A stretch of 45,461 nt of DNA from CAUZSN01 sp963582345 (GCA_963582345.1 CAUZSN010000008.1:1-45461), one strand, 5' to 3'. Counted from the first letter of the stretch, positions 9,005 to 17,658 are shown. Notes: generated by a model from the sequence alone, not told the origin. Numbers and translations: made by a program.

Positions 9005-10390
9005 CTAGAGAAAAATATAACCTTCCTCGCCATGTTGGCTCAGATCAAGCCCCTCAATTTCCTCCTCCCGGCTGACTCTAAGGCCCATGATTGGATCCAG
9101 TATTTTTAATAGCAGAAATGTCCCGAACAGTGTTAGCACGGTCGTCACGATGACCGCGATTGCCTGATTTATCAGTTGCTCGACGTTGCCCTCTAACAAA
9201 CCCGCTGCATTGCTGCTGCCGGTCACCGCCCGAGTGGCAAACACTCCCGTGAGCAAAATACCGACGATTCCGCTGATCCCATGCACGCCAAACACGTCCA
9301 GCGAATCATCGTATGACAATTTCGATTTGAGAGTCGTACAGGCATAGAAGCAGGTCAAGCCGGCAATTAGTCCGATGTAAATCCCGGAAATTGGCGTCAC
9401 GGTGCCGCACGCCGGGGTGACGCAAGCGAGACCGGCGACTGCGCCCGTGCATGCTCCTAACGCACTCGGCTTGCCGCGAGTGATCCATTCGGCCCCGGTC
9501 CAAGATAATACTCCTGCAGCACCGGCAAAGTGAGTGGCCACAAATGCATTCGCTGCGGTCACATCGGCCGCCAACGCACTGCCCGCATTGAAACCGAACC
9601 AGCCAAACCACAGCATCGTAGTGCCTATGCAGGTGTAGGTTAGGTTGTGTGGTGGCATCGGTTCCTTATCGAATCCCACTCGTTTGCCCAATAGCAGACA
9701 GCAAACTAGGGCGGACAGTCCGGAACTCAAATGCACGACGGCTCCACCTGCAAAATCAAACACCGGAAACACGGCTGCATCGTTCGCTGAGCAAAGCCAT
9801 CCCGTGTCCGACCAGACCCAATGAGCGAGGGGGCAGTAAATCAAAGTGCCCCACAGAACAGAAAAGACACACATCGTGCTGAATTTCATCCGCTCTGCAT
9901 AAGCGCCGCAAATCAGGGCCGGCGTAATGATGAAGAACATGCCTTGGAAGATCATGTGGATTGACTTGGGGATTGTCCCGACCATTGGGACGTCTGTCTG
10001 CGATCCGTTCCAAACCGGGACGACATTACGGAGAAGAACAAAGTCTGTTCCACCCATAAAGCCGCCAAAGATATCCGCACCAAATACCAGACTGTATCCC
10101 CAGAGGGCCCACACGATTGACATTAAGCCCATTAGAAAAATGCATTGCATCATGACGCCTAAGATATTTTTCTTGCGAACCAATCCACCGTAAAACAGGG
10201 CCAATCCGGGTGCCGTCATCATGAGCACCAATGCTGAGCAAACCAGCATCCACGCCAAGTCGGCCGAGTCCAGACCGGGCGCTCGTATTACACTAGTTAC
10301 TACGGCCTCCGGTGCGTCTGCAAACGCGATCCGAGCGGAACTGATGATCATGAATAGTGAAATCTGCATGATCCATTTCACGATTCGCAT
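9005..10390 (-). CDS. amtB: Ammonium transporter AmtB
   Basis: 461 residues. A cleavable signal sequence (about residues 1-25, SLFMIISSARIAFADA) precedes eleven predicted membrane helices. Family marks: PGLALFYGGLVRKKN (helix 1), the twin pore histidines His220 (in GGAVVHLSSG) and His370 (in DVFGVHGISG), and WFGWFGFNAGSAL. It moves ammonium across the inner membrane and is blocked by P-II under nitrogen sufficiency. The ORF could start further upstream at 10408, but AGGAG lies 6 nt before the ATG at 10390, and an ATG at 10396 would touch that site, so 10390 is preferred. Co-transcription with glnK is likely. Confidence 0.95.
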   Translation of the reverse strand: MRIVKWIMQISLFMIISSARIAFADAPEAVVTSVIRAPGLDSADLAWMLVCSALVLMMTAPGLALFYGGLVRKKNILGVMMQCIFLMGLMSIVWALWGYSLVFGADIFGGFMGGTDFVLLRNVVPVWNGSQTDVPMVGTIPKSIHMIFQGMFFIITPALICGAYAERMKFSTMCVFSVLWGTLIYCPLAHWVWSDTGWLCSANDAAVFPVFDFAGGAVVHLSSGLSALVCCLLLGKRVGFDKEPMPPHNLTYTCIGTTMLWFGWFGFNAGSALAADVTAANAFVATHFAGAAGVLSWTGAEWITRGKPSALGACTGAVAGLACVTPACGTVTPISGIYIGLIAGLTCFYACTTLKSKLSYDDSLDVFGVHGISGIVGILLTGVFATRAVTGSSNAAGLLEGNVEQLINQAIAVIVTTVLTLFGTFLLLKILDPIMGLRVSREEEIEGLDLSQHGEEGYIFL

Positions 10391-10765
10391 CGTCATCTCC
10401 TGAAACACAAAAGAAAGTCCAGAAACGACCTACCACTTCGCAAGAAAGTGATGCGGCGAAGTTCCGGACGATTTGGCTCTTTCCAATCCGAACGCAAAGT
10501 GCAGTCATCGCTCACCGAAACATCCACGTCGTTCACTTACATCTGGTGAATTTGCGGACGATCTTCGTTTCTTCAGTGGCGGTACTTACGAAGGTTTTTC
10601 AGTACACACGTTTTGGAAACGCAACTTTCATGCCGGGGCTGGAAAGAACCCACGTAACTTGAATTTTTCGATGCCGTCAGCGTCGTTCCCCGTAAGTGCA
10701 AAGCCTGATACTTTGGGCAACGCAACGCGGGACCAAGTACCTGGTGGAGCGTCGCGGTCGTTCTG
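10391..10765. other. Intergenic region between amtB and the MFS gene
   Basis: 375 bp upstream of amtB and downstream of the MFS transporter, both on the minus strand. It should hold the amtB promoter. I looked for a sigma-54 site (GG-N10-GC) and found none that fits. No gene is recognised; one weak protein-like stretch on the minus strand near 10660-10745 is too short to call. Confidence 0.5.
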
Positions 10766-11971
10766 CTAGTAGTGAACCTTGCTGCACGTACATCGCCGAG
10801 CCGGAGACATCAGGGCAATTGCCACCAGTCCGGCGATGGCCGCGATGACTGCCAGCCCGCCGTATGTCCATTGATCGTTTCGCATCAAACCGGCATAGGT
10901 TGGTCCCAGCGCGCCGATGCCGAAACAGATCATATTACTGAAGCCGTAACCGACGCTGCGTCTAGCGGGAGGGACATATTGCGCAATTAGGCTATTGTAC
11001 ACTGGCTGCATCATAAAAAAAATCAGTGCCAGAGTGCAGGTCGACCATAACCGTGCCGCTCCTTCTGCCTGGGCAACCCATACCAGAGCAGTCGCGCTGC
11101 CAAACATTATGACCGAAAGTAAGAATTCCAGTCGGCCGGGACGTGCGATTTTCCCGGCAATGGCCTGTCCCGCAACCGAGAACAATAATACCAGCGCCGC
11201 CAGATAATTGCGAAAACTCTCGGTTGATATTCCAGAGGGCCTCATGCCTGTGGTGCTCAAATACCTAGGCAGGAAATGCATAAATGCACCGTAGATGAAT
11301 CCGGACATAGCGCCGATCGTCACTAGCAGGAAGAAGGCCGACCAGCACGAGTTGTCATCCGCAGTGGTGTCGGTTGCCTGTGTTAGATTCGGTTCGCCTT
11401 CGGTCGGGTCGTCATCTGTCATTAAAAAGAATAACGCCGCACCGATTGCTGCAGCCGGAATTGTCAGGGCCAAGTAATACTGTCGCCATGTCATGGCGTC
11501 AGAACGGAACACCAAGGCTGCTAGGAACGGCGCCATTGCGATGCCGATTGATCCGAGAATGCCGTGCCAACCCAACGCCATGCCACGATTCTCAGGTGTA
11601 GTTGACCGTGAAATTAAGGACAGCCCGACCGGATGGTAGATGCTGGCAAAGCAACCCATGGCAAACATTGCGATAAACAGAATCGTCAGGGAAGGTGACC
11701 ACCATGACAACCACGCGGTCGCGATGCATCCACCCAGGTACAGCAATAGCATCCGTTTCGATCCGAACCGATCAGCCAGCCAGCCGGCAAAGAGTGCTCC
11801 CACTCCGAAGGGCAGTCGCCAAGCGGTTCCCAGTATCCCAGATCGATCTCGGCCTATGTCAAACTCGTCGTCGATCATTTGTTCGACACTTGGCAACGAT
11901 AGCTCGAATACGTGGACCAAGCCATGCGCACAAGAAATTAGTAGAATCAGCCGAAATGTTTGTGGACTCAT
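10766..11971 (-). CDS. Major facilitator superfamily transporter
   Basis: 401 residues with twelve apparent membrane helices in two six-helix halves. The cytoplasmic loop 2-3 motif reads GWLADRFGSKRMLLL (residues about 60-75), the classic MFS G-x-L-a-D-r-x-G-r-k-x-x-x-l. Helix 4-5 includes PVGLSLISRSTTPENRGMAL, resembling fosmidomycin-resistance and nitrate/sugar-type transporters. A hydrophilic central loop (about residues 195-215, DDDPTEGEPNL) separates the halves. Substrate unknown. Two ATGs (11977 and 11971) are 6 nt apart without a decisive ribosome-binding site; I give the second. The gene diverges from the aldo/keto reductase across about 350 bp. Confidence 0.85.
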   Translation of the reverse strand: MSPQTFRLILLISCAHGLVHVFELSLPSVEQMIDDEFDIGRDRSGILGTAWRLPFGVGALFAGWLADRFGSKRMLLLYLGGCIATAWLSWWSPSLTILFIAMFAMGCFASIYHPVGLSLISRSTTPENRGMALGWHGILGSIGIAMAPFLAALVFRSDAMTWRQYYLALTIPAAAIGAALFFLMTDDDPTEGEPNLTQATDTTADDNSCWSAFFLLVTIGAMSGFIYGAFMHFLPRYLSTTGMRPSGISTESFRNYLAALVLLFSVAGQAIAGKIARPGRLEFLLSVIMFGSATALVWVAQAEGAARLWSTCTLALIFFMMQPVYNSLIAQYVPPARRSVGYGFSNMICFGIGALGPTYAGLMRNDQWTYGGLAVIAAIAGLVAIALMSPARRCTCSKVHY

Positions 11972-12321
11972 AATCACATCGATGCGGCAGTACGAATCTG
12001 TAGTTCATTGAACATTTGCTGATTGAGACTAACGACGTTACTGACGTATACTGGATGCTGATTATGCAGAAATCGAGCAGCGTGCGGGGTCGAATTGCGA
12101 TTGTCAATCGGCTGAATAATAGAGTTGCACGATAATGTAACCGACGAACGATCTGGCACATATGATATTGACGGAATATCTTGACCTCGCGAGATTACGT
12201 CGTTTGAGATTTCTGTCATCTGGAAACTCGCAGATTATGTGATACAGTCAACGCTTCAGGTCGCTTAGTTGAGCGGCTTTGATGCAATTGATCTGGCGTC
12301 CAAAAATGTGATTTGCAGGCG
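11972..12321. other. Divergent intergenic region
   Basis: 350 bp between the minus-strand MFS gene and the plus-strand aldo/keto reductase. It should contain both promoters. I see no convincing -35/-10 pair, operator or RNA structure, and no gene remnant. Confidence 0.5.
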
Positions 12322-13284
12322 ATGGAACTCAGGACGATCGTCGGAACTAACATTCAAGTGATGCCAGTGGCTATGGGCTGTTGGCCAATCACCGGGATCA
12401 CCAGCATCGGTGTGATCAAAGAGCAAAGTCTGGCAACTCTGAAAGCGGCTTTCGATTCCGGCATCAACTTTTTCGATACTGCCTACTGTTACGGTTACGA
12501 CGGCGAAAGCGAACGGATGATTTCAGTGGCTTTGGGATCGCATCGCGATGAAATCACGATTGCCACTAAAGGGGGTATTCATTGGGAAAACCGAAAACAA
12601 AAGAAAGACGGTCGGCCGGAAACACTACGTCGGCAATGTGACGAGAGTCTGCGGAGATTGAACACCGATCGAGTCGAACTGTATTACCTACATGCTCCGG
12701 ATCCTGCGGTTCCCATTTTTGAGTCGGCTGGCGCGTTAAAGGAATTAATGGACGCCGGCAAAGTACTTAGTGTGGGTGTTTCGAATTTTAACGTTTCTCA
12801 AATGGAAGAATTCGCCAGTGTGTGTCCGATTTCAGCGAGCCAACCGCACTTCAACATGTTGCAGCGAGAAATCAAAGCGGCCCACTTGCCCTGGTGTCGG
12901 CAGCGAAGTGTTTCAGTCATGGTCTATTGGCCACTGATGAAGGGATTGCTAGCTGGTAAACTTTCACGGAATCACGTTTTCGACCCGCAAGATTGTCGTC
13001 AGGCGTATCCGATGTTCAAAGGCGACGAATGGTGCAAGAACCACGATTTCATCGACAAGCTACGCAGCATCGCCAACGAAGTCGGCCGCACGGTTGCTCA
13101 AGTGGTCATTAACTGGACCATCCAACAGCCGGGGATTACAGTTGTTCTTTGCGGCGCCAAACGTCCCGATCAGATTCGTGACAATGCCGCCAGCATGGAC
13201 TGGAAACTAACCGATGAGCAATTGGAGCAGATCGATCAGGCAATTCAGGAACGGGGTTCTGTCGTGTCGCACGCTGTCGTTTGA
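12322..13284 (+). CDS. Aldo/keto reductase
   Basis: 320 residues forming an AKR barrel. The catalytic tetrad is visible: Asp and Tyr in INFFDTAYCYGYDGES, Lys in TIATKGGIHW, and His in YYLHAPDPAV. The NADPH-binding end is GVSNFNVSQM and the late segment VVLCGAKRPDQIRDNAAS. It reduces aldehydes or ketones with NADPH in the cytoplasm; the true substrate is unknown. A TTG lies 9 nt upstream in frame, but the ATG at 12322 gives the family N-terminus MELRTIVGTNIQV. The gene stands alone; 45 bp past its stop lies a strong hairpin. Confidence 0.9.
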   Translation: MELRTIVGTNIQVMPVAMGCWPITGITSIGVIKEQSLATLKAAFDSGINFFDTAYCYGYDGESERMISVALGSHRDEITIATKGGIHWENRKQKKDGRPETLRRQCDESLRRLNTDRVELYYLHAPDPAVPIFESAGALKELMDAGKVLSVGVSNFNVSQMEEFASVCPISASQPHFNMLQREIKAAHLPWCRQRSVSVMVYWPLMKGLLAGKLSRNHVFDPQDCRQAYPMFKGDEWCKNHDFIDKLRSIANEVGRTVAQVVINWTIQQPGITVVLCGAKRPDQIRDNAASMDWKLTDEQLEQIDQAIQERGSVVSHAVV

Positions 13285-13326
13285 GAGTATGTCCGCAAAT
13301 TCATTACACAGACGAAAATTGGGTAG

Positions 13327-13355
13327 GCGAAGCTCCTGCTGAACCGGAGTTTCGC
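13327..13355 (+). terminator. 10-bp hairpin after the aldo/keto reductase
   Basis: GCGAAGCTCC (13327-13336), a 9-nt loop and GGAGTTTCGC (13346-13355) pair over ten positions with one G-T wobble, followed by TTGTTTC. This fits a terminator for the upstream gene, though the T-run is short; it may instead be part of the dispersed repeat that begins 16 bp later. Confidence 0.5.
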
Positions 13356-13370
13356 TTGTTTCAGTGGCTC

Positions 13371-13415
13371 GGCAGAAGTCTTGCCTTCCCCGGTTGGGAT
13401 TCCGGGACACCCTCT
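13371..13415 (+). repeat. Dispersed extragenic repeat, copy A
   Basis: A 45-nt element starting GGCAGAAGTCTTGCC and ending near GGGACACCCTCT. It aligns to 14185-14230 with 37 matches in 46 columns by my count. Its first 15 nt form a small imperfect palindrome. It lies about 90 bp after the aldo/keto reductase stop. Confidence 0.6.
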
Positions 13416-13462
13416 GGATACGTGGTTCGTGGTCCGGTTCACTTTGAGAAGGTATGTGAGTT

Positions 13463-14140
13463 ATGGATCCTGTAGCAGACGACAAGATCTCTGTGGACCG
13501 TGACGTCGAGGCGCCGAGTCTTGTTCTTGCAAGCCGCAACCAAAAAAAGTGTATAGAAATTGTTGATTTGCTGGCGAAGTATTCAATTGAAATTGTGAGC
13601 GTGTCTGCATTTGCCGATGCTCCCGAAGTCATCGAAGACGGGCAGTCGTTTTCTGATAATGCGATCAAAAAGGCAACTGAAACAGCAAAGTTCCTATCGA
13701 GGTGGGTTTTGGCGGAAGACAGTGGCCTGATGGTTGATGCCTTGGACGGTGCCCCGGGGATCTATTCGGCCCGTTTTAGTGGCGACAATGCTACCGATGC
13801 AACAAACAACGAAACACTGATGGCAGAATTACAAACGGTTCCGATTGAAAGACGGACAGCCCGCTACGTTTGCCATGTCGCTGTGGCCGATCCTGCCGGA
13901 GTGATCCGTTTGCAAGTCGAGGCAACGTGTCGCGGTCGGATCACGACTGAAGCGTGGGGAACCAACGGGTTCGGATACGACCCGTATTTCCAAATTCCGG
14001 AATATCATTGTACTTTCGGAGAACTTAGTCCACTTGTGAAGCAGCAGCTCAGTCACCGATCGCGCGCATTCGCACAGCTTACACCTCAACTCGTCAAACT
14101 GTTTCGGGAAGCGATTCCGGATGGCAACCATGGGCCATAA
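13463..14140 (+). CDS. rdgB: Non-canonical purine NTP pyrophosphatase (RdgB/HAM1 family)
   Basis: 225 residues. Substrate and metal motifs are in order: LVLASRNQKKCIEIVDLL (the S/T-x-N-x-x-K loop), VLAEDSGLMVDALDGAPG with the catalytic Asp, GTNGFGYDPYFQ, and SHRSRAFAQL. The enzyme hydrolyses dITP, XTP and similar deaminated nucleotides to monophosphates, keeping them out of DNA and RNA. The N-terminus is about 17 residues longer than the bare domain, so the true start may lie downstream, though GTATGTGAG just upstream is compatible with the ATG at 13463. It is flanked on both sides by the same short repeat. Confidence 0.92.
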   Translation: MDPVADDKISVDRDVEAPSLVLASRNQKKCIEIVDLLAKYSIEIVSVSAFADAPEVIEDGQSFSDNAIKKATETAKFLSRWVLAEDSGLMVDALDGAPGIYSARFSGDNATDATNNETLMAELQTVPIERRTARYVCHVAVADPAGVIRLQVEATCRGRITTEAWGTNGFGYDPYFQIPEYHCTFGELSPLVKQQLSHRSRAFAQLTPQLVKLFREAIPDGNHGP

Positions 14141-14184
14141 GTCAGATTGCTGGCGATAGCCGAATTTCTGAGCTGGATAGGTTT

Positions 14185-14230
14185 GGCAGGATCCTTGCCT
14201 TTCCTGGTTGGGAATTCCGTGACACTTTCT
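14185..14230 (+). repeat. Dispersed extragenic repeat, copy B
   Basis: A 46-nt element starting GGCAGGATCCTTGCC, with GGTTGGGAATTCCG and GACAC, matching copy A at 13371-13415 in the same orientation. It begins 45 bp after the rdgB stop and touches the end of the cold-shock pseudogene. Its first 15 nt again form a near-perfect palindrome. Confidence 0.6.
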
Positions 14231-14431
14231 TAAGCCGGGCGCACGGACGAAGCACGAGGTCTTTTGCCGTGACCTTCACTCTGTTTTACTTCGTAATCGA
14301 CAGCTTGGCCGATTTGCAGTTCCTCGCAATTGACTCCGTCCAATGACGACAGGTAAAGAAACATCATCTTGATCAGCACTAGAAGCGAAACCGCGGTCAC
14401 TGACCAACTTCTTGATTGTACCCTGTGGCAT
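14230..14431 (-). pseudogene. Frameshifted cold-shock protein (CspA family)
   Basis: On the minus strand an ATG at 14431 preceded by GAGGG begins MPQGTIKKLVSDRGF, the exact opening of planctomycete cold-shock proteins. The next stretch, where RNP1 (G-F-G-F-I) should be, reads GFASSADQDDV. A two-base loss near 14360 then shifts the frame; in the other frame the rest is FLYLSSLDGVNCEELQIG, then QAVDYEVKQSEGHG and a C-terminus KRPRASSVRPA followed by TAA. So both RNA-binding motifs are damaged and the frame is broken once, while the remainder is intact. The ribosome-binding site is still good. Either a recent pseudogene or a sequencing deletion. Confidence 0.8.
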
Positions 14432-14800
14432 TACAACCCTCACCAAACTCAAAGATTTGATTCGGATGCAATAGCGCCCGCACCCAAACGTCCTTGAAAC
14501 ATTCGAGTCCGAAACACGGAGAAGTCAGACGAATTGGTTTAGGTTTGCAAGGATGCCGTGATCAGGTCTTTCTGAACCACAAAAGTGCAACACGATCAAA
14601 TCATCGAGCGACACTGTTTGCCGACTTTGACCTGATGCCTTGAGATCGGCCTATACATGAGCCGAGGTTGTCAATTTGTCGCTTGAAAGCCAACCAACTG
14701 GGATTCATCTTTCTCAGTTTCGTTCGGCGAACTATAATACGTGTCCCCCTTGGCGCGGTTTACTGCGCCGGGTCGCACAATTGATGGGAAGGGACTCCCG
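14432..14800. other. Intergenic region upstream of the ParA gene
   Basis: About 370 bp between the divergently oriented cold-shock pseudogene and parA. Apart from the -10-like box at 14733 I see no gene, remnant or structured element. Confidence 0.5.
14733..14738 (+). promoter_or_regulatory. Possible -10 box of the ParA gene
   Basis: TATAAT in the context ACTATAATACG lies 63 bp before the parA ATG. A -35 at proper spacing is poor. The same 10-nt context occurs before the sigma factor gene (16927-16936). Confidence 0.4.
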
Positions 14801-15625
14801 ATGCGAACCATCGCAGTGATGAATCAGAAGGGCGGAGTTGGAAAGACGACTACGAGCGTCAATCTGGCGGCGGGACTCGCGGTACGAAGCCGACGGGTTT
14901 GCCTAATTGACCTGGACCCACAAGGACACGCTTCATTGCATCTGGGAGCTGAAGCAATCGGCGACGCGCCCAATGTATATCACGTTTTCTCAGGGACAAA
15001 AACGCTGGCGGAATTGCGTCGGCTGGTCTCTCCAAACCTGTGGGTCGCGCCGGCCAACGTCGATTTGGCGGCGACCGAACTAGAACTAGTTGATGCCCCA
15101 AACCGGGAAACCGTGCTGCGTGATGCTATTCACGAGTTGATCGACGTCCAGCAATTCGACTACATCATCTTGGATTGTCCGCCGTCGCTGGGAGTACTGA
15201 CCATGAACGCTCTGACCGCGGTTACTGAGGTCTTCATCCCATTACAGCCACACTTTTTCGCACTGCATGGATTGTCCAAACTGCTGGAAACGACCGCGTT
15301 GGTCCGTCGGCGGTTGAACCGCCAGTTGTCTGTCACCACCATTGTCCTGTGTCTGTACGATACCGGCACGCGGCTGGCGGCTGACGTGATCGATGATCTG
15401 ACGACTTTCCTCGAGCAGAGCGACACGGAAACACCATGGGCGAATGCGCAAATCCTAGACACCCGAATCCGCCGCAATATCAAACTGGCAGAAGCTCCCA
15501 GTTTTGGCCAATCGATTTTCGAATACGCGCCGAATTGCGCAGGAACTCAGGACTATTGTGCATTGGTCGAAGAAGTCATCCAGTGTGAAGTGGCAGTTGA
15601 CCTTTCGTTTACTCAAGTGGCTTGA
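14801..15625 (+). CDS. ParA/Soj-family ATPase (orphan)
   Basis: 274 residues. MRTIAVMNQKGGVGKTTTS contains the deviant Walker A box (KGGVGKTT, residues 10-17) with its signature lysine. Walker A' is VCLIDLDPQGHAS, and Walker B is DYIILDCPPSLGVL. LDTRIRRNIKLAEAPSFGQ near the C-terminus is the typical Soj/ParA segment. Such ATPases form nucleotide-dependent dimers on DNA and move chromosomes, plasmids or protein cargoes; partners are normally ParB-like proteins. No parB lies within the window, so this is either a cargo-positioning ATPase or a partition protein with its partner elsewhere. A frame extension to 14741 exists, but GGGAAGGGA sits just before the ATG at 14801. Confidence 0.9.
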   Translation: MRTIAVMNQKGGVGKTTTSVNLAAGLAVRSRRVCLIDLDPQGHASLHLGAEAIGDAPNVYHVFSGTKTLAELRRLVSPNLWVAPANVDLAATELELVDAPNRETVLRDAIHELIDVQQFDYIILDCPPSLGVLTMNALTAVTEVFIPLQPHFFALHGLSKLLETTALVRRRLNRQLSVTTIVLCLYDTGTRLAADVIDDLTTFLEQSDTETPWANAQILDTRIRRNIKLAEAPSFGQSIFEYAPNCAGTQDYCALVEEVIQCEVAVDLSFTQVA

Positions 15626-15703
15626 AAATCGATCGGGCGTCGAGCGTATCTATCATGTAAGTTAGTCTTTTCAGGGCCGACGATTTGGTCTGGCAAGGCC
15701 ACC

Positions 15704-16879
15704 CTAAGTACCCGTCAAATCCGTCAACAATCCCCATGTGGCTGTCAGTTCTTGCGTTAATCCCTCCACAAGGTCGGCCGTCTGACCGTTCGGAAGAACT
15801 TCCCAGGTGTAGGTTTCGACTTCCAGGTGTGGTGCATAATCCAAATCGGCCACGGCTGTCAATGCTTGCTTTAATTCGGTACGGGTTGTTCGCAACGGTC
15901 CTAAACTCTCGGCGTCCACGGGTACGTGGAAGTGAATACGCCATGCATCGGCATCGCGAAAAGACGGCTCGGGGTCAATTGCCAGTTGTTTCGTCAGGTC
16001 AACGACTCGCAGTATCTGTCCGGAGTTGGTGCGGGCCAGCGTTTGATGCAAATACCTTGGTTCAGCATAGCGAACCAATGCTCGGAGTCCTTCTGGGTTG
16101 TTCGCCGGATGGTCCAGCTCGAGCGCGCAGGTAATGTGTACCTTGTTGATCCGCACTCCGGAACGATTTAATGCGGAGATCGATTCAGAAATGTCTTCGA
16201 ACTCAACGGCTTGATGGCAGACATCGTAGCACACTCCCAGATAACGGTTGACCAGTTCCAACTCGTTCAATTCGACAGCTTGCTGACGTAGTAGTTCGAA
16301 GAACTCAATTGTCTCGCTGGTAGTTTCTAATAGACAAAAGGGTTCTGGTTCGATGGCCAGACGAATCAGTCGGCCCGTATTCTGGTGAAGCCGGTCCAAT
16401 CTTCGGGCCAGCTCAATCAACTGTTCGATCGAGCGGGGAAGCAAATCGTTCGGGTGCTCAAAATTCTTGAACCCCAATGGGACCGTCGACAGGCTGCCGT
16501 CCATTTCTTCCGGAAGCAGTGTGGCCAGTATGCGGGCACATTGAGTCGTGTACTCCAGACGATCCGGATGTGACCAGTCGGGGATGTAAGCATTTTCTTT
16601 CACACGCGCATCGTGGAAATCGCCGTACGGAAACGCGTTCATCGTGTAGCAAGTCAGCCCGCGAGCGGACAGATCTGCCGCGAAGCGAGGCAGTCGGTCT
16701 GGCGAATTAAATAGTTCACGCACAACCGGCTGCGAGAGCCACAATCCCGCGGCCAATGGGTGGCCGTATCGATCGCGGACGCGAATTGTATAATTATCTA
16801 GCCCTCGCTCGACCTCAGTGATCGAGCGGCCCGGATGTACGTTTGTGCAATAACTGAGTGGATTTGTGCTAATGGACAT
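15704..16879 (-). CDS. eboE: EboE-like metabolite traffic protein (TIM-barrel)
   Basis: 391 residues starting MSISTNPLSYCTNVHPGRS; the L-S-Y-C-T-N-x-H-P-G opening is characteristic of EboE. The body has xylose-isomerase-like TIM-barrel features: LTCYTMNAFPYGDFH, LAIEPEPFCLLETT, GVCYDVCHQAVEFED and HFHVPVD, supplying acidic and His residues as metal ligands. EboE belongs to the ebo set (eboA-F) that in other bacteria is tied to export or periplasmic handling of secondary metabolites such as scytonemin precursors. No other ebo gene is in the window. A GTG start 9 nt upstream is possible, but GGAG lies 9-12 nt before the ATG at 16879. It converges on parA and diverges from the sigma factor gene. 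Confidence 0.82.
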   Translation of the reverse strand: MSISTNPLSYCTNVHPGRSITEVERGLDNYTIRVRDRYGHPLAAGLWLSQPVVRELFNSPDRLPRFAADLSARGLTCYTMNAFPYGDFHDARVKENAYIPDWSHPDRLEYTTQCARILATLLPEEMDGSLSTVPLGFKNFEHPNDLLPRSIEQLIELARRLDRLHQNTGRLIRLAIEPEPFCLLETTSETIEFFELLRQQAVELNELELVNRYLGVCYDVCHQAVEFEDISESISALNRSGVRINKVHITCALELDHPANNPEGLRALVRYAEPRYLHQTLARTNSGQILRVVDLTKQLAIDPEPSFRDADAWRIHFHVPVDAESLGPLRTTRTELKQALTAVADLDYAPHLEVETYTWEVLPNGQTADLVEGLTQELTATWGLLTDLTGT

Positions 16880-16927
16880 CAGATACACTCCGTGCCGTTT
16901 ATGCTAACTACCATGGCGACGAATGAC

Positions 16928-16933
16928 TATAAT
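16928..16933 (+). promoter_or_regulatory. Possible -10 box of the sigma factor operon
   Basis: TATAAT in GACTATAATACG, about 110 bp upstream of the sigma factor GTG. No good -35 at 16-18 bp. The matching context upstream of parA suggests a shared promoter type. Confidence 0.35.
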
Positions 16934-17043
16934 ACGAAGTGAAAGGGCCAATCGTCCAGAAATCTTTGTGTCGGTTTCAGGGTTTAATGTACCGTAGGTG
17001 CGCCGAAACCGTCAGGCTTGGAATCCAGAGTTAATCATCGGAC

Positions 17044-17658
17044 GTGACCACTACCGAAAACGTTCTGTCGTCCTACTTGCATGATCCAGACGTGCAGTTA
17101 ATGTTGCGTGCCCAGGACGGCGATGAAGATGCCTTCACACAATTGGTGGCCGCATATCAAGATCGTCTGATCAATATTTTTCGCAATTTTCTCAAGAGTC
17201 AGGAGGCTGCTGAGGATTTGGCTCAGGATGTTTTTCTACGGATTTATCGTTCCCGACACCGGTACCAGCCGACGGCCAAGTTTGCGACCTGGTTGTTTCG
17301 AATTGCGAACAATGTGGCCAGCAACTCCCTGCGCAGCAAAAGCCGGCGTCGCGAAGTTGCACTCAGCGTGCGTGATTCAGGCCCACTAGGACCGCGACCC
17401 GAAGAAAAATTAGTCGCTGATAAATCGGTTTTCATGCCCGTTCGGCAGTTGGACAAGAGTGAAATGCGTGATCTGGTTCACTCGGCACTCGATACGCTCA
17501 GCGAACGTCAGAAGATGGCCGTGTTGCTACATAAATTCGAACAAATGAGCTACGCGGACATTGGTGCTGCGATGGACTTGAATCCAGTGGCCGTTAAGTC
17601 ACTGTTGTTTCGGGCCAGGGAAAATCTACGTGAAAAACTGGAGCCGTACATGCGATGA
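17044..17658 (+). CDS. ECF RNA polymerase sigma factor
   Basis: 204 residues with a GTG start. Sigma region 2 spans about residues 15-95: GDEDAFTQLVAAYQDRL, then the -10 recognition part AAEDLAQDVFLRIY and KFATWLFRIANNVASNSL. A linker of about 45 residues follows. Region 4 (residues about 142-200) has TLSERQKMAVLLHKFEQ and the helix-turn-helix MSYADIGAAMDLNPVAVK. It directs core RNA polymerase to its own regulon; the next gene is its likely anti-sigma factor, so activity is probably released by a membrane signal. It is first in a three-gene plus-strand operon. The -10-like box at 16928 may drive it. Confidence 0.92.
   Translation: MTTTENVLSSYLHDPDVQLMLRAQDGDEDAFTQLVAAYQDRLINIFRNFLKSQEAAEDLAQDVFLRIYRSRHRYQPTAKFATWLFRIANNVASNSLRSKSRRREVALSVRDSGPLGPRPEEKLVADKSVFMPVRQLDKSEMRDLVHSALDTLSERQKMAVLLHKFEQMSYADIGAAMDLNPVAVKSLLFRARENLREKLEPYMR

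Noticed and set aside
9649..9882. Open frames on the strand opposite amtB and other large genes
   Set aside because: They mirror codon bias of the real gene on the other strand and show no family motif.
10391..10765. Possible sigma-54 promoter before amtB
   Set aside because: The best candidate (reverse complement of about 10438-10456) has GC-N11-GC rather than GG-N10-GC and lacks the -24 GG.
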